The position numbers were made by a program, and so were the translations under genes. The notes beneath the pieces are model-generated. The model made no database searches and was not told the origin of the DNA. It saw nothing but the letters and a program-made list of their open reading frames with translations. 64,000 bases of DNA from Bacteroidota bacterium (GTDB lineage: Bacteria > Bacteroidota > Rhodothermia > Rhodothermales > Rubricoccaceae): NCBI GenBank assembly GCA_039821555.1, contig JBCBNX010000010.1, forward strand, positions 47,781-111,780, given 5' to 3'. Positions 25,257 to 33,882 of the stretch are shown here, in pieces (the first letter of the stretch is position 1; each line of letters begins with the position of its first letter).

Positions 25257-27263
25257 ATGCTACGCATTTCTACGATACCGCTTGTCCTCCTCGCGGCCCT
25301 CGGCCTGTTGCTCGGGCCCGCCGTTGCGCTCCACGGCCCGGCTCCGCTGCCCAACACCGGCAAGATCGCCGGCACCGTCACCGACGAGGCCGGAGACCCG
25401 CTCCCCGGTGCCACTATCGTCATCGAAGGAACGGCGTTGGGCGCGGCCACCAACATCGACGGGGAGTACGTCATCCTCGGCGTTCCTGCAGGGGAATACG
25501 AGGTCACAGCCAGCTTCGTCGGCTACACCTCCGTGACAACGCGCGGCGTTCAGGTGGCTGCCAACTTGACCCGCATACTCGACTTCGAGTTGTCCTCGCC
25601 GTCCGACCTCCAAGAGATCGTGGTTGAATACGAGGGGCCGGCTATGAAGAACGATGCCGTCGGAGTGGCAAGGACGGCGTCTGGGGACGCAAGCCGAATG
25701 CACGGCCTCACTTCGTATGTCTCTCCTGCGCCTCCACCTCCGCCCGGTGGCTACATCCCCGGCGTGCAGACGCACAACCCGCTGCCGACGGACCGGGAGG
25801 GCTACGCGGCCATCGACGAGAACCCGTTCAAGCGCGTGGGCGACGCGCCGCTCTCGACGTTCGGCATCGACGTGGACGCGGCGTCGTACGCCAACATGCG
25901 GCGTTTCCTCAACAGCGGTCGTCTCCCGCCCGCCGACGCGATCCGCATCGAGGAGTTCGTCAACTACTTCACCTACGACTACCCCGACCCCGAGGGCCCT
26001 GCCGGGGAGGGCGCACCGTTCTCGATCACGACCGAGGTGGCCGTCGCGCCGTGGCAGTCCGCGCACCGGCTCGTCCGCATCGGCCTCCAGGGACGCCGTA
26101 TCGACACGGAAGACCTGCCGCCTGCCAACCTCGTATTCCTCCTCGACGTCTCCGGCTCGATGGGCAACGCGGACAAGCTGCCGCTCCTGAAGTCGGCGCT
26201 GCGGCTGCTCGTGAATGAGTTGCGAGAGGAGGACACTGTCGCCATCGCCGTCTATGCAGGCGCCGCGGGCGTCGTCCTCGAACCGACCTCCGGCGCGGAC
26301 AAGGAGACGATCCTCGAAGCGCTCGACCGTCTCGAAGCAGGCGGCTCCACGGCCGGCGGCCAAGGCATCCGCCTCGCCTATCAGCTCGCCCGGCAGCAGT
26401 TCGACGCCGAAAAGAACAACCGCGTGCTGCTCGCCACCGACGGCGACTTCAACGTGGGCGCGTCGTCGGACGCGGAGATGCAGCGACTCATCGAAGAGGC
26501 GCGTGAGAGCGGCGTCTTCCTCTCGGTGCTCGGCTTCGGCCAGGGCAACCTACAGGACAGCAAGATGGAAGCCATCGCCAACCACGGCAACGGCAACTAC
26601 GCCTACATCGACACTATCCAGGAGGCGCAGAAGACCCTCGTGGCGCAGATGGGCGGCACGCTCTTCACCATCGCCAAGGACGTGAAGCTCCAGATCGAGT
26701 TCAACCCGGCCGCCGTGGCTGCCTATCGGCTGATCGGCTATGAAAACCGCCTCCTCGCCGACGAGGACTTCAACGACGACACGAAAGACAGCGGCGACCT
26801 CGGCGCGGGACACTCCGTGACGGCGCTCTACGAAGTCGTCCCGGTCGGTGCCGATTCGCCCACACTCTCAGGCTTGCCGACCGTCGATCCGCTGCGCTAC
26901 CAGCAAAACGTCGAACCAACCCAGGAAGAGCTCTTCACACCGACAGAGGGCGAGGACGAACTCCTCTTCGTGAAGCTGCGCTACAAGCAGCCGGACGGTG
27001 ACACGAGCGCGCTGCTCACGCACGCGGTCCGCCCGTCCGACACGCCGATGGCCCGTGCGAGCGCCGACACGCAGTTCGCGGCCGCCGTAGCCAGCTTCGG
27101 CATGCTCCTGCGCGGCTCCGACCACGCCGGCGACACCACCTATGAGGACGTACTCGCGCTCGCCCGCGACGGGCGCGGGGCCGACCCGAACGGCTACCGG
27201 GGCGAGTTCATCCGGCTTGTGGAGACAGCCGGGGCACTTCAGAATGCCCAAGCCTCGCGGTGA
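25257..27263 (+). CDS. VWA-domain protein, YfbK-like, with CarboxypepD_reg domain
   Basis: 668-residue exported protein. Signal peptide, then a carboxypeptidase-regulatory-like beta sandwich (GKIAGTVTDEAGDPLPGATIVIEGTALGAATNIDGEY..., the pattern common in Bacteroidota outer proteins). The central region begins with the von Willebrand-associated N-terminal domain (FGIDVDAASYANMRRFL), followed by a VWA domain with an intact metal-ion-dependent adhesion site: DVSGSMG, Thr in GGSTAGGQG and ATDGDFNVG. The C-terminal third matches the DUF3520 domain (TLFTIAKDVKLQIEFNPAAVAAYRLIGYENR). Such YfbK-type proteins are probably periplasmic or cell-surface, role unknown, perhaps complex assembly. Followed by an intrinsic terminator. 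Confidence 0.93.
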   Translation: MLRISTIPLVLLAALGLLLGPAVALHGPAPLPNTGKIAGTVTDEAGDPLPGATIVIEGTALGAATNIDGEYVILGVPAGEYEVTASFVGYTSVTTRGVQVAANLTRILDFELSSPSDLQEIVVEYEGPAMKNDAVGVARTASGDASRMHGLTSYVSPAPPPPPGGYIPGVQTHNPLPTDREGYAAIDENPFKRVGDAPLSTFGIDVDAASYANMRRFLNSGRLPPADAIRIEEFVNYFTYDYPDPEGPAGEGAPFSITTEVAVAPWQSAHRLVRIGLQGRRIDTEDLPPANLVFLLDVSGSMGNADKLPLLKSALRLLVNELREEDTVAIAVYAGAAGVVLEPTSGADKETILEALDRLEAGGSTAGGQGIRLAYQLARQQFDAEKNNRVLLATDGDFNVGASSDAEMQRLIEEARESGVFLSVLGFGQGNLQDSKMEAIANHGNGNYAYIDTIQEAQKTLVAQMGGTLFTIAKDVKLQIEFNPAAVAAYRLIGYENRLLADEDFNDDTKDSGDLGAGHSVTALYEVVPVGADSPTLSGLPTVDPLRYQQNVEPTQEELFTPTEGEDELLFVKLRYKQPDGDTSALLTHAVRPSDTPMARASADTQFAAAVASFGMLLRGSDHAGDTTYEDVLALARDGRGADPNGYRGEFIRLVETAGALQNAQASR

Positions 27264-27362
27264 CAATAAGCCGGGTGGTAGCGGCGTTATAGGTGCGACG
27301 GTCCCGTAAGACCGTCATCCTGCATTCAGTCCCGATGAGGGGGACCCTCCATGAGAGGGAAT

Positions 27363-27403
27363 AGGGGTGCGGCTCTAGGGGTGGGGCCGTACCCCTCTTT
27401 TTT
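27363..27403 (+). terminator. Intrinsic terminator
   Basis: Stem aggggtgcggc with gccgtacccct (11 bp, one G-U pair), 12-nt loop, then ctttttt. Ends transcription of the VWA-protein gene 100 bp upstream. Confidence 0.85.
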
Positions 27404-27554
27404 GCGCCGAGGCTCCGCATCAATGCCAACCTGGCAGGGGGACAGACGACGCACGGTCTTTGCTTCAGAGCGCTGTCTCCGTTTCGTCTCCACGTAACAT
27501 CCCGCCAAACGCCGCCGTACTTTCCGGCACAGCCCCACGAGCCGCCCCGCATCC

Positions 27555-28463
27555 ATGTCCACCCGCTCCCGACAACGCCGACGGTCGGACGAACTCGACC
27601 GCGCCGACAACTTCGAGTCCGACGACGAACTCACGCTCCGTGCCGATCCCAAGGATAGGGATACGCGTGCCGACGAAGAGCTCGGCGACCGGCTCGACGA
27701 GGGCCTCTACGACGATTTCTACGACGAGGTCACCGACGAGGAAATCGAGGCATTCCTGGACGAGCAGGCCTACGAGGAACTGGCCCAGAAGAAGCCGGGC
27801 TTCTGGAATCTGCCCACCGCCTCCGGGATCTCGCTGATCGGGCTGGGCACGCTCTACTCGCTGCAGCAGATGGGCCTGCCGCTGTGGAGCGGGTTGGGCG
27901 AACTCATGACGGTGCTGCCATGGCTCGCCGGCATTCTCATCATCCTGCTCGGCTTCGGGTTGCTCTCGTGGAGCCCGGACCGCCGCCGCAAAAAGCAGAA
28001 GCGCGCCGAGCGCCGCCGTAAGCAGCAGGCCGCGCGGAAACGCCGAGAACGCGAGCGCCGCGAAGCAACTTCATCGAAGGGCCGCACCTCGTCGAGGCGC
28101 CAACGGCGGGACGAGCGCCGCGCCGCGCGGTCGTCGTCGCGGACAGCGAAGTCGTCTGGGCGCCGAAAGAAGCTGATGAAGAGCCGCGAAAAGAAGATCC
28201 TGGGCGTGGCCGGCGGGATCGGCGACTTCCTCGGCATCGACCCCACGCTGGTGCGGATCGCCTTCGTGCTCGCCTCGATCTTCGGAAGCGGGATGGGCTT
28301 CTTCATCTACATCCTGCTTGGGTTCGTGCTGCCCAACCAGGAGACGCAAGAGAAAAAAGAACGCCGTGAGGCTGCCCGCCGCGCCCGCTCCTCGTCACGT
28401 GGGGAGCGCTACCGCCGCGACGACGATGACGACGAGCCGTTCATCCGAATCATCAGGGACTGA
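27555..28463 (+). CDS. PspC-domain membrane protein with charged arms
   Basis: 302-residue inner-membrane protein. The first ~80 residues are very acidic and likely disordered. Two hydrophobic segments follow (SGISLIGLGTLYSLQQMGLP; GLGELMTVLPWLAGILIILLGFGLLSW), then a ~75-residue extremely basic Arg/Lys/Ser stretch (~145-215), and a PspC domain (REKKILGVAGGIGDFLGIDPTLVRIAFVLASIFGSGMGFFIYILLGFVLP) near residues 215-265. The tail is again charged and ends in FIRIIRD. PspC proteins sense or stabilise the membrane in the phage-shock response; acidic/basic arms could pair with each other or with nucleic acid. No pspA is nearby. Confidence 0.88.
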   Translation: MSTRSRQRRRSDELDRADNFESDDELTLRADPKDRDTRADEELGDRLDEGLYDDFYDEVTDEEIEAFLDEQAYEELAQKKPGFWNLPTASGISLIGLGTLYSLQQMGLPLWSGLGELMTVLPWLAGILIILLGFGLLSWSPDRRRKKQKRAERRRKQQAARKRRERERREATSSKGRTSSRRQRRDERRAARSSSRTAKSSGRRKKLMKSREKKILGVAGGIGDFLGIDPTLVRIAFVLASIFGSGMGFFIYILLGFVLPNQETQEKKERREAARRARSSSRGERYRRDDDDDEPFIRIIRD

Positions 28464-28531
28464 TGAGGGTGGACCTGTGACTGACGATTGCTGCCTTTAC
28501 GCCGGAAATCTCAAATCGCCAGTCTACAATC

Positions 28532-29290
28532 CTACGCGATTCCGACGTAGAGGGAGGCGATGCCGAAGGTGAGCGTCTCGGCGTGGAGGTCGCGGTAGCC
28601 CGTTTCCCGCAGCTCGCGGAGGAAATCGTCGCCGTCGGGGAAGACGCGGACGGACTCGGGGAGGTAGGTGTAGGCTCCAGCGTCGCCGGAGACGGTGCGC
28701 CCGATGCGGGGGAGGACCTGCGTGAAATAGAACTGATACGCCTGGCTTAGCCCGGGCGCACGCGGCCGGCTGAACTCCAGCACCACGAGCGGTGCGCTTG
28801 GACGCAGCACGCGGTGGATTTCGGCCAAGCCGCCCTGCAGGTGCTCGAAGTTGCGGACCCCGAACGCGACCAGTGCGCCATCGAAGTGGTCGTCCGGGTA
28901 GGGGAGCGCCTCGCTCGCGCCCACGTCCAGGCGGACGGCCCCGCCGAGGCCGCGCTCGGCGACCTTCTCGCGCCCGAAGGCGAGCATGCCCTCGGACGGG
29001 TCGACGCCGATGGTCTCCGCCGGTGCGAGCGCCTCGTGGGCAGCGATGGCGAGGTCTGCGGTGCCCGTCGCCACGTCGAGCAGCCGCTCGGGCGGGCCTA
29101 CAAGGCGCTCGGCGAGGAGGCGGATGGCTCGCTTGCGCCACCGCACGTCGATGCCGAGCGAGAGGGTGCGGTTGAGCAGATCGTAGCGCGGCGCGATGCG
29201 GTCGAACATGGCCGCGACCTGCTCGCGCTTGCCGTCGACCTGACCGGGCGGCGGGGCTGCAGGGGAAGGAGAGACGTCGGTGGACTTCAT
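28532..29290 (-). CDS. menG: Demethylmenaquinone methyltransferase
   Basis: 252-residue SAM-dependent methyltransferase (UbiE/COQ5 family) that performs the final methylation of demethylmenaquinone to menaquinone. The ATG at 29290 is preferred over upstream frame (which lacks family similarity). Motif blocks: REQVAAMFDRIAPRYDLLNRTLSLGIDVRWRK (family start), SAM-binding motif I LLDVATGTADLAIAAHE, IGVDPSEGMLAFGREK, ALPYPDDHFDGALVAFGVRNFEHLQGGLAEIHRVLRP, and VLEFSRPRAPGLSQAYQFYF. It is divergent from menF (289-bp gap), making a menaquinone locus. Cytosolic, membrane-associated with its lipid substrate. Confidence 0.95.
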   Translation of the reverse strand: MKSTDVSPSPAAPPPGQVDGKREQVAAMFDRIAPRYDLLNRTLSLGIDVRWRKRAIRLLAERLVGPPERLLDVATGTADLAIAAHEALAPAETIGVDPSEGMLAFGREKVAERGLGGAVRLDVGASEALPYPDDHFDGALVAFGVRNFEHLQGGLAEIHRVLRPSAPLVVLEFSRPRAPGLSQAYQFYFTQVLPRIGRTVSGDAGAYTYLPESVRVFPDGDDFLRELRETGYRDLHAETLTFGIASLYVGIA

Positions 29291-29579
29291 CGCCGCTACG
29301 GCGTAGGTTCTAGGGGAAAGCCTGATGCAGGACGCGCGATGTCGCAGGACGCCGCTGTGCCGATGTAAAACCAGCGGAGGCAAAGCAAGCCGAGACAAAA
29401 CGGACGCGGGTTCCTACCCAGATGCCGCTTACGACGCGCAGGGCGGGGCACGGGTTCGTCCCAACCTCACGCATTGCCGCATTGCGTCTATTTTCACTTT
29501 TGACTGAAACTATCCAGATTGGCTGCCGATACTGAAATCGCGGACCATCCAGGTTTTTCTTCGCCCACCACTCACGTCT

Positions 29580-31082
29580 GTGTCGCGCCCCCCTGCGTCT
29601 GAGATCTACCCCCGTCGCGAAACGGGCGCGTCCCTGTCCGGGCGTCTTGCGGCAGCCGTGGCCCAGGCATCACGGCGTGAGCGTGGTGGCGTTCAGCGCG
29701 TCGAGATCCCGGTTGGTCCGGTGCGTCCGCTCGCGTGGCTCCACGCCCAGGACGAGTCCGCCGTGCAGGTCAAGGGTACCGCCCTCTACTGGCACGGGCG
29801 CGGCGACACCGACGCTGTCGCAGCGCTCGGCGTCGCCGACGAGCTCGATGGGTCGGTCGCCTCCGTGCTGGCAGCCCTCGACATGCGGACGGAGGCGCTG
29901 CGCACGCGAGCGCCCGTCTCGCGGTACTACGGCGGCCTCCGCTTCGACCCGCAGGCGCCCGTCTCCGAGGCATGGACCTCGTTCGGCACCGCGCGCTTCG
30001 TCCTGCCTCGCTTTGAATTGACGGCGGGCCCCCGCTCCGCGACGCTCGCCTGTCACCTCGTGCCGGGCGACAACCTCGACGCGGTCCTGGCAGCCGTCGC
30101 GGCCCTGCGCTTCCCGGCGTGGACGCGGCTGCCGCTCCCAGCGCGCCGTCATGCCCTCGACCGCCCGACGCCGACCGGACGCGTCGATGCACCTACGCAC
30201 CCGGATTGGTCCGCGCACATCGCTGAAGCACTCGATGGCTTCGACGCGGGCCGCTTCGAGAAGGTAGTCCTGGCCCGCCGCGCCACGTTCGGCTTCGACG
30301 CGCCCGTCGAGGCACTGGACCTGCTGGAGCGCCTGGAGGCGGCCACGCCCAACTGTTACCACTTCGCGTTCCGCTTTGCCGACGCGCATTCAGACGCCGA
30401 TGCCACGTTCATCGGGGCCTCGCCCGAGCGCCTGTTCCACCGCGATGGCTGGCGCGTCCAGAGTGAGGCCGTCGCCGGAACGCGCCCCCGCGGTCTGCTC
30501 CGGGGCGACGATGCCCGTCTGCGCGATGAACTGCTCGGCAGCGAGAAGGACCTCCGCGAGCACGGCTATGTCCGCGACGCCATCCTCGCCGGGCTGCGCC
30601 CGTTCACGGAGACGCTCGACATCGACGCGCAGGCGAGCGAAATGGCCCTCGCCAACAAGCGACACCTGCGCTCCGGCATCCGCGGGCTCCTGCACGACGG
30701 CGTTGCCTCGACTGACATCCTGGCCGCCCTCCACCCGACGCCTGCCGTGGGCGGCACGCCGACGGACGCCGCGCTTGCGTTCCTGCGCGACACCGAGCCG
30801 TTCGACCGGGGCTGGTATGCCGGGCCCGTAGGCTGGGTGGGCGTCGACGCCGCCGAGTTTGCCGTAGCGATTCGCTCCGGGCTCGTGCGCGACACCTCGC
30901 TGGCGCTCTACTCCGGAGCTGGCATCGTACGCGGCTCCGACGCCGACGCCGAGTGGGCCGAGATCGAGCACAAACTGAGCGATTTCCTCGACGTGCTCGG
31001 CCTGGGCCGCGGCCTCGGCGACGGGCACGCGAGCGGCGACGGGCAGTCCGACCTGCGCGTCCCGCGTCTCTCGCTGGGGTGA
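29580..31082 (+). CDS. menF: Isochorismate synthase
   Basis: 500-residue chorismate-utilising enzyme that converts chorismate to isochorismate, the entry to menaquinone synthesis. GTG start at 29580. Conserved blocks: RFEKVVLARRATFGFD (general acid/base Lys), CYHFAFRF...TFIGASPERLFHRDG, VQSEAVAGTRPRG, GSEKDLREHGYVRDAI (Glu binding Mg), KRHLRSGIRGLLH, ALHPTPAVGGTPTDAAL and RGWYAGPVGWVG, all typical of MenF/EntC. Mg-dependent, cytosolic. MenF is preferred over siderophore-type EntC because menG is divergent beside it and no siderophore genes are near. Confidence 0.93.
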   Translation: MSRPPASEIYPRRETGASLSGRLAAAVAQASRRERGGVQRVEIPVGPVRPLAWLHAQDESAVQVKGTALYWHGRGDTDAVAALGVADELDGSVASVLAALDMRTEALRTRAPVSRYYGGLRFDPQAPVSEAWTSFGTARFVLPRFELTAGPRSATLACHLVPGDNLDAVLAAVAALRFPAWTRLPLPARRHALDRPTPTGRVDAPTHPDWSAHIAEALDGFDAGRFEKVVLARRATFGFDAPVEALDLLERLEAATPNCYHFAFRFADAHSDADATFIGASPERLFHRDGWRVQSEAVAGTRPRGLLRGDDARLRDELLGSEKDLREHGYVRDAILAGLRPFTETLDIDAQASEMALANKRHLRSGIRGLLHDGVASTDILAALHPTPAVGGTPTDAALAFLRDTEPFDRGWYAGPVGWVGVDAAEFAVAIRSGLVRDTSLALYSGAGIVRGSDADAEWAEIEHKLSDFLDVLGLGRGLGDGHASGDGQSDLRVPRLSLG

Positions 31083-31165
31083 GCGCTGCGGCGTAGCAGT
31101 GCATCGGTATAGCTGTGCCGCCCACAGGAGCAGGACTTCTGGAGTTGGAGAGAGGCATGTCCGCC

Positions 31166-32584
31166 TCACCGCCTCACCGCGACCCGCATCGGCAGACCGG
31201 CTTTCGCCTTCAGGATGATGCCCGCGTCGAGCTTTGGCGGCGACTGCCAGGTCGGTTCGAGGTGGAGCCGTTGGCCGAGCGTGGCCAGGACGAGGTGAGC
31301 CTGCAGGAGCGCGTGCCGCCGCCCAATGCAGATGTGCCGCCCGAAGCCGAATGGCGCATAGTGCAAGCCAACAAAGGCGTCTGGGGCGCCATCCTCGCTG
31401 AGGAAGCGCGTCGGGTTGAAGGCATCGGGGCGGTCCCAGAAATCGGGGTGGCGATGCAGCGCGTAGGGGCACAGCATCACGTGCGCGCGGATCGGGACGC
31501 GCCAGCCCGCACCGTCCGCGTCCGGCATCACGTCGTCGTCGAGGGCAATGCGGTGGTAGGCCCAGGCCGGCGGGTAGAGCCGCAGCGTCTCGTGGAGCAC
31601 CGCCTCGGTGTAGGGCAGCGCGCGGAGGTCGGCGAGCGTTGGCGCGCGATCGGCGACACTCGCGTCCAGTTCGGCGTCCATGCGCGCGCGCGCATCTGAA
31701 GTCATCCCGAGGCTCATCCAGGCAGCCGAGAGGGCGCCAGCCGTGGTGTCGAAGCCCGCGAAGAGGAAGGTGTTGAGTTCGTCGCGGATCTGCTTGCGGT
31801 CGAGCGTCTCTTCGGACTCGGCGTTCAGGAGCAGGCGGAGGAGGGGCGCAGGCGCAAGCGCGCGCGGGTCCCCGTCTGGCAGCGCGGCGCGTTCGATCAC
31901 GTCGTAGGTGACCGCGTCGATGCGGGCGAGCGCGGCCGCGGCGCGTGCCGTCCCCGGCGGACGTAGGCGACGCAGGCCCGGCGTCCCGCTCCAGACGCGT
32001 CGGAGGAAGTTGTTGGCTAGGCTCGCGTGCTGAAGCACGATGTCGAGGTCCGCGATCATCGCGTCGGCGTCGATTTGCCAGGCGGGCGCGAACATCGTGC
32101 GCGTCATCACCCGCAGGAGTAGCCGTTTCATCGCCGCCTGCACGTCCACCACGTCCCCGTCCTGCCACGTGTCGAGGAGCGCGTCCAACTCGGTACGCAG
32201 GGCTGTCTCGACGGTGGCATCGTACTCCGTGCGAAACGCCTGCCCGACGAGCCGCCGCTGCTGTTTCCATAGGTCGCCCTCGCTCGTGAACAGTCCCTGC
32301 CCGATGAGCGGTCGCAGGTCGTCGAGGAGCTTGCCGCGCGTGTAGTTCTCGACGCGGTCGCGCAGGACGTGACGGACGAGGTCAGGGTGGTTGACGAGGT
32401 ACGTCTCCGCGTCGGACAGGTGGAGGTAGACGAGCGGCCCGTAGGTGCGCGCGATGTGCGTGAAGGCTCCGAGTGGATCGCGCATTAGGCGCGGCAGCAG
32501 CCGCACGAAGCCCCAGCCCTGAGGGCCGGGCGGGGCATCGGTTCGCACACGAACGGGTGGGGTGGGGGCGGTCGGCATCGGCAT
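31166..32584 (-). CDS. Cytochrome P450
   Basis: 472-residue haem monooxygenase. ATG at 32584 is the first of two ATGs in a run of MP dipeptides. Diagnostic motifs in order: C-helix WKQQRRLVGQAF (haem propionate Trp/Arg), I-helix FAGFDTTAGAL (oxygen activation AGxDTT), ExxR in HETLRLYPPAW, and the haem-binding loop APFGFGRHICIGRRHAL with Cys419 as thiolate ligand. No signal or membrane anchor, so soluble. No ferredoxin or reductase partner is adjacent; redox partners must lie elsewhere. Substrate unknown; the family layout resembles bacterial fatty-acid/terpene hydroxylases. Confidence 0.96.
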   Translation of the reverse strand: MPMPTAPTPPVRVRTDAPPGPQGWGFVRLLPRLMRDPLGAFTHIARTYGPLVYLHLSDAETYLVNHPDLVRHVLRDRVENYTRGKLLDDLRPLIGQGLFTSEGDLWKQQRRLVGQAFRTEYDATVETALRTELDALLDTWQDGDVVDVQAAMKRLLLRVMTRTMFAPAWQIDADAMIADLDIVLQHASLANNFLRRVWSGTPGLRRLRPPGTARAAAALARIDAVTYDVIERAALPDGDPRALAPAPLLRLLLNAESEETLDRKQIRDELNTFLFAGFDTTAGALSAAWMSLGMTSDARARMDAELDASVADRAPTLADLRALPYTEAVLHETLRLYPPAWAYHRIALDDDVMPDADGAGWRVPIRAHVMLCPYALHRHPDFWDRPDAFNPTRFLSEDGAPDAFVGLHYAPFGFGRHICIGRRHALLQAHLVLATLGQRLHLEPTWQSPPKLDAGIILKAKAGLPMRVAVRR

Positions 32585-32830
32585 CGGCAAAGCTTGGGCA
32601 ACCTACGCTGAGCGACCTGGCTGTGCCTGCAAAGACGCAAGGAACCCAAGCGGCGCATGTACGGCTTCCACGCATCCAGCCTAGGCGGAGGCTGCGGGGC
32701 AGCGTACCGGAACGAGCCACCGTGGTCGTTATGTAGAAGGCCTCAATTTTGCGGGGCCTTGCCGGTAGAGGGGATCCCTTCCCCGTATCATCATTTCCCT
32801 TCACACCTCTTACTCCTAGCGCTTCGATTC

Positions 32831-33787
32831 GTGAAAGTCAGCGATCAGATCCTCAACGCCGAAACGCCGCCGATTTCCTACGAGATCATCCCACCCAAGC
32901 GCGGCACCAACATCGAGAGCGTCTTTGGCATCGTGGAGCAGCTCAAGCCGCACGAGCCGCCGTTCATCGACGTGACGAGCCACGCGGCCGAGATCTACTA
33001 CGAGGAGATGCCCGACGGCACCGTGCGCAAGCACGTCAAGCGCAAGCGCCCCGGCACGCTCGGGCTGTGCGCCGCCATCCAGCACCGCTTCGGCATCCCC
33101 GCCGTGCCGCACCTGCTCTGCCAGGGCTTCACCCGCGAGGAGACCGAGGACGCCCTCATCGAACTGCACTACCTCGGCATCCGCAACGTGCTTGCGCTGC
33201 GCGGCGACGACAAGGGCTTCCGCAAGCCCACCAACAACAACCGCTCGCGCAACGACTACGCCGAGGACCTCGTCCGGCAGATCGACAACATGAACCGGGG
33301 CCAGTTTCTCGAACAGCTCATCGACGCGCAGGCGACCGACTTCTGCGTCGGCGTGGCGGGCTACCCGGAGAAGCACTTCGAGTCGCCCAACCCGACGTGG
33401 GACGTGCTCGCGCTCAAGCGCAAGGTCGACGCCGGCGCGGACTACATCGTCACGCAGATGTTCTTCGACAACCGGCACTACTTCGACTTCGTCGAGCGCT
33501 GCCGCGAGGTCGGCATCACGGTGCCCATCGTGCCGGGCCTGAAGATCATCACATCGAAGAAGCACCTCACGTCGCTCCCGGCGTTTTTCCACCTAGAGAT
33601 CCCCGAAGCGCTCGCGGCCGAGGTCGAGGCCGCCGACCGGAAGAACGTGTCCGCCGTTGGCATCGAGTGGGCACGGCAGCAGGCGCAGGAACTGCTCGAA
33701 GGCGGAGCCCCGGCGCTGCACTTCTACATCATGCAGACGGCCAAGCACGCCCTCCAGGTCGTCGAGCCGCTGCGGAAGATGGCGTAG
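32831..33787 (+). CDS. metF: Methylenetetrahydrofolate reductase
   Basis: 318-residue FAD flavoprotein that reduces 5,10-methylenetetrahydrofolate to 5-methyltetrahydrofolate, the methyl donor for methionine synthesis. The GTG at 32831 (MKVSDQILNAETPPISYEIIPPKRG) matches the family start; upstream in-frame sequence has no similarity. Conserved blocks: PPFIDVTSHAAEIYYEE (active-site region), RFGIPAVPHLLCQGFTREETEDALIELHYLGIRNVLALRGDD, FCVGVAGYPEKH, KVDAGADYIVTQMFFDN and VPIVPGLKIITSKKHLTSLPAFFHLEIPEAL. Stand-alone; convergent with arcA behind a long inverted repeat. Confidence 0.95.
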   Translation: MKVSDQILNAETPPISYEIIPPKRGTNIESVFGIVEQLKPHEPPFIDVTSHAAEIYYEEMPDGTVRKHVKRKRPGTLGLCAAIQHRFGIPAVPHLLCQGFTREETEDALIELHYLGIRNVLALRGDDKGFRKPTNNNRSRNDYAEDLVRQIDNMNRGQFLEQLIDAQATDFCVGVAGYPEKHFESPNPTWDVLALKRKVDAGADYIVTQMFFDNRHYFDFVERCREVGITVPIVPGLKIITSKKHLTSLPAFFHLEIPEALAAEVEAADRKNVSAVGIEWARQQAQELLEGGAPALHFYIMQTAKHALQVVEPLRKMA

Positions 33788-33805
33788 GGGGAGTGTGGCT
33801 GTGCG

Positions 33806-33870
33806 GCCGTGTTTCTGTGAGGCCGTGGGGTGAGCACCTTCGCGGCAACACGGCCCCACAGAAACACGGC
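33806..33870. repeat. 22-bp inverted repeat between convergent genes
   Basis: Left arm 33806-33827 and right arm 33849-33870 are complementary at 21 of 22 positions (gccgtgtttctgtg...), separated by 21 nt. It lies between metF and arcA, which converge; a long RNA hairpin would form in both transcripts, so it may act as a bidirectional 3' end. There is no T-run. Confidence 0.65.
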
Positions 33871-33882
33871 TTCACGAGGGCG

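Noticed and set aside
31115..31699. Rightward ORF inside the P450 region
   Set aside because: Reverse-strand shadow of the cytochrome P450 gene, which has all diagnostic motifs.
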